Source of the DNA: Anaerolinea sp. | GTDB lineage: Bacteria; Chloroflexota; Anaerolineae; JAAEKA01 | DNA length: 5,843 nt | Assembly: GCA_014879765.1 (NCBI GenBank) | Contig: JACSRL010000553.1 | Location: 1-5,843 of the forward strand | Reading direction: 5' to 3' | Part shown: in pieces, positions 5,472-5,843 of the stretch | Layout of the letters: each line of letters begins with the position of its first letter | How positions within the stretch are numbered: position 1 is the stretch's first letter | The notes under the pieces: model-generated | What the model was told of the DNA's origin: nothing | The model's database searches: none | What the model saw: the letters and a program-made list of their open reading frames with translations, nothing else | Program-made: the position numbers and the translations under genes

Positions 5472-5695
5472 CGGGCCAGCTCTTGCAAAGCGTTCTGATA
5501 GCGCTTGCTGATGCGCGCCTCGGCCTCCATGACGCGCAGGAAATCAGGGTCATAGGGCGTCAGCAGGATGCCCTGCTCGGTTTCGACAGCGTAGGCCCTG
5601 TCGCCGGCAGAGAGGTTGAGCCGGTCGGTCATCGCCTTGGGCAGAGTCGCTCCCAGCGACCCACCGTAGGGACGCAGCGTTACTTCCTTGATCAT
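5468..5695 (-). CDS. AbrB/MazE-type antitoxin of the Doc module
   Basis: This 75-aa protein has an N-terminal SpoVT/AbrB swapped-hairpin DNA-binding domain (about 1-48: GGSLGATLPKAMTDRLNLSA, then GDRAYAVETEQGILLTPYDP). A charged helical tail (50-75: FLRVMEAEARISKRYQNALQ and ELAR) should wrap the toxin. It is expected to neutralise Doc and repress its own promoter. GAGGAG lies 6 nt upstream of the ATG, a strong ribosome-binding site that favours antitoxin synthesis. It is the first gene of the operon, as usual for type II modules. P1 Doc is paired with Phd rather than AbrB; AbrB-Doc pairs are nonetheless common in bacterial chromosomes. Confidence 0.92.
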   Translation of the reverse strand: MIKEVTLRPYGGSLGATLPKAMTDRLNLSAGDRAYAVETEQGILLTPYDPDFLRVMEAEARISKRYQNALQELAR

Positions 5696-5724
5696 GACGA
5701 ACTCCTCATCAAAAGTTGTAACAA

Positions 5725-5736
5725 AAGTATATACTT
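5725..5736. promoter_or_regulatory. 12-bp palindrome over the -10 box, likely antitoxin operator
   Basis: AAGTATATACTT is a perfect palindrome that contains the whole -10 box of the toxin-antitoxin promoter. Its position is right for autorepression by the dimeric AbrB-type antitoxin. The binding itself is inferred. Confidence 0.55.
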
Positions 5737-5754
5737 ACGGATGGGTTCCGTCAA
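5726..5754 (-). promoter_or_regulatory. Near-consensus promoter of the antitoxin-toxin operon
   Basis: On the minus strand TTGACG (-35, 5749-5754) and TATACT (-10, 5726-5731) are separated by exactly 17 bp. The two boxes match the sigma-70 consensus at 5/6 each, the best promoter in the window. Transcription should start near 5719, about 24 nt before the antitoxin ATG. Confidence 0.8.
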
Positions 5755-5843
5755 CTTGCGAGATTATCAAAGAAAGTAACTGCTCAGCCGGCGGGCCAAA
5801 CGTTGATCTCGTTACGGCTGCGCCTACTCGATCCGAGGGTTGA
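5755..5843. other. Unassigned right edge upstream of the toxin-antitoxin operon
   Basis: These last 89 bp lie upstream of the toxin-antitoxin promoter. Short minus-strand frames enter from the right edge. One ends at TAG 5824-5826 after Asn-Pro-Arg-Ile-Glu, and another ends at TGA 5784-5786. Either could be the tail of a gene beyond the window, but they are too short to support a call. No hairpin or repeat shared with the rest of the window is visible here. Confidence 0.3.

Noticed and set aside
5784..5843. Integron attC-like site or 3' end of a gene at the right edge
   Set aside because: The sequence around CAAACGTTGATCTC does not match the RYYYAAC/GTTRRRY core sites. The partial minus-strand frames are only 5-19 codons, too short to support a gene.

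Overview
The window is about 5.8 kb of GC-rich bacterial DNA. Its gene families (Uma2, a DUF971 protein with CPC motifs, a YciH-like SUI1 protein, GH2 beta-mannosidase, AbrB/Doc) and its many intergenic heptad repeats and palindromes fit a Chloroflexota (Anaerolineae-like) chromosome. That assignment is inference from gene content and style; no marker gene settles it.

Layout from left to right. Positions 1-223 hold the end of a tandem array: three identical 47-bp cores in 67-69-bp units plus a 14-bp remnant. Next, on the minus strand, come a 59-aa small protein (268-447), a 7-bp repeat array (501-549) and a Uma2-family PD-(D/E)XK protein (560-1249) with its own good promoter. A 265-bp divergent region carries a perfect 21-bp-arm palindrome and candidate promoters for both directions. 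On the plus strand, a DUF971 protein (1514-1882) is followed by a SUI1/YciH-like protein. A second perfect palindrome (20-bp arms) sits exactly at their junction. A 188-bp spacer full of heptad repeats and a hairpin leads to a full-length, apparently cytoplasmic GH2 beta-mannosidase (2553-5048). Convergent to it, on the minus strand, is a compact AbrB-type antitoxin / Doc toxin operon with overlapping genes, a near-consensus promoter and a palindrome over its -10 box.

The genes do not form one pathway. There are four transcription units: Uma2 with perhaps the small ORF, DUF971-SUI1, the mannosidase, and the toxin-antitoxin pair. I see no convincing new multi-gene system. The most unusual material is non-coding: five distinct repeat or palindrome structures. 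One may be a small palindromic element inserted in frame at the SUI1 start codon with a 6-bp flanking duplication. Heptad arrays lie immediately 3' of two genes, with the TGA-like triplets reading in the gene's direction.
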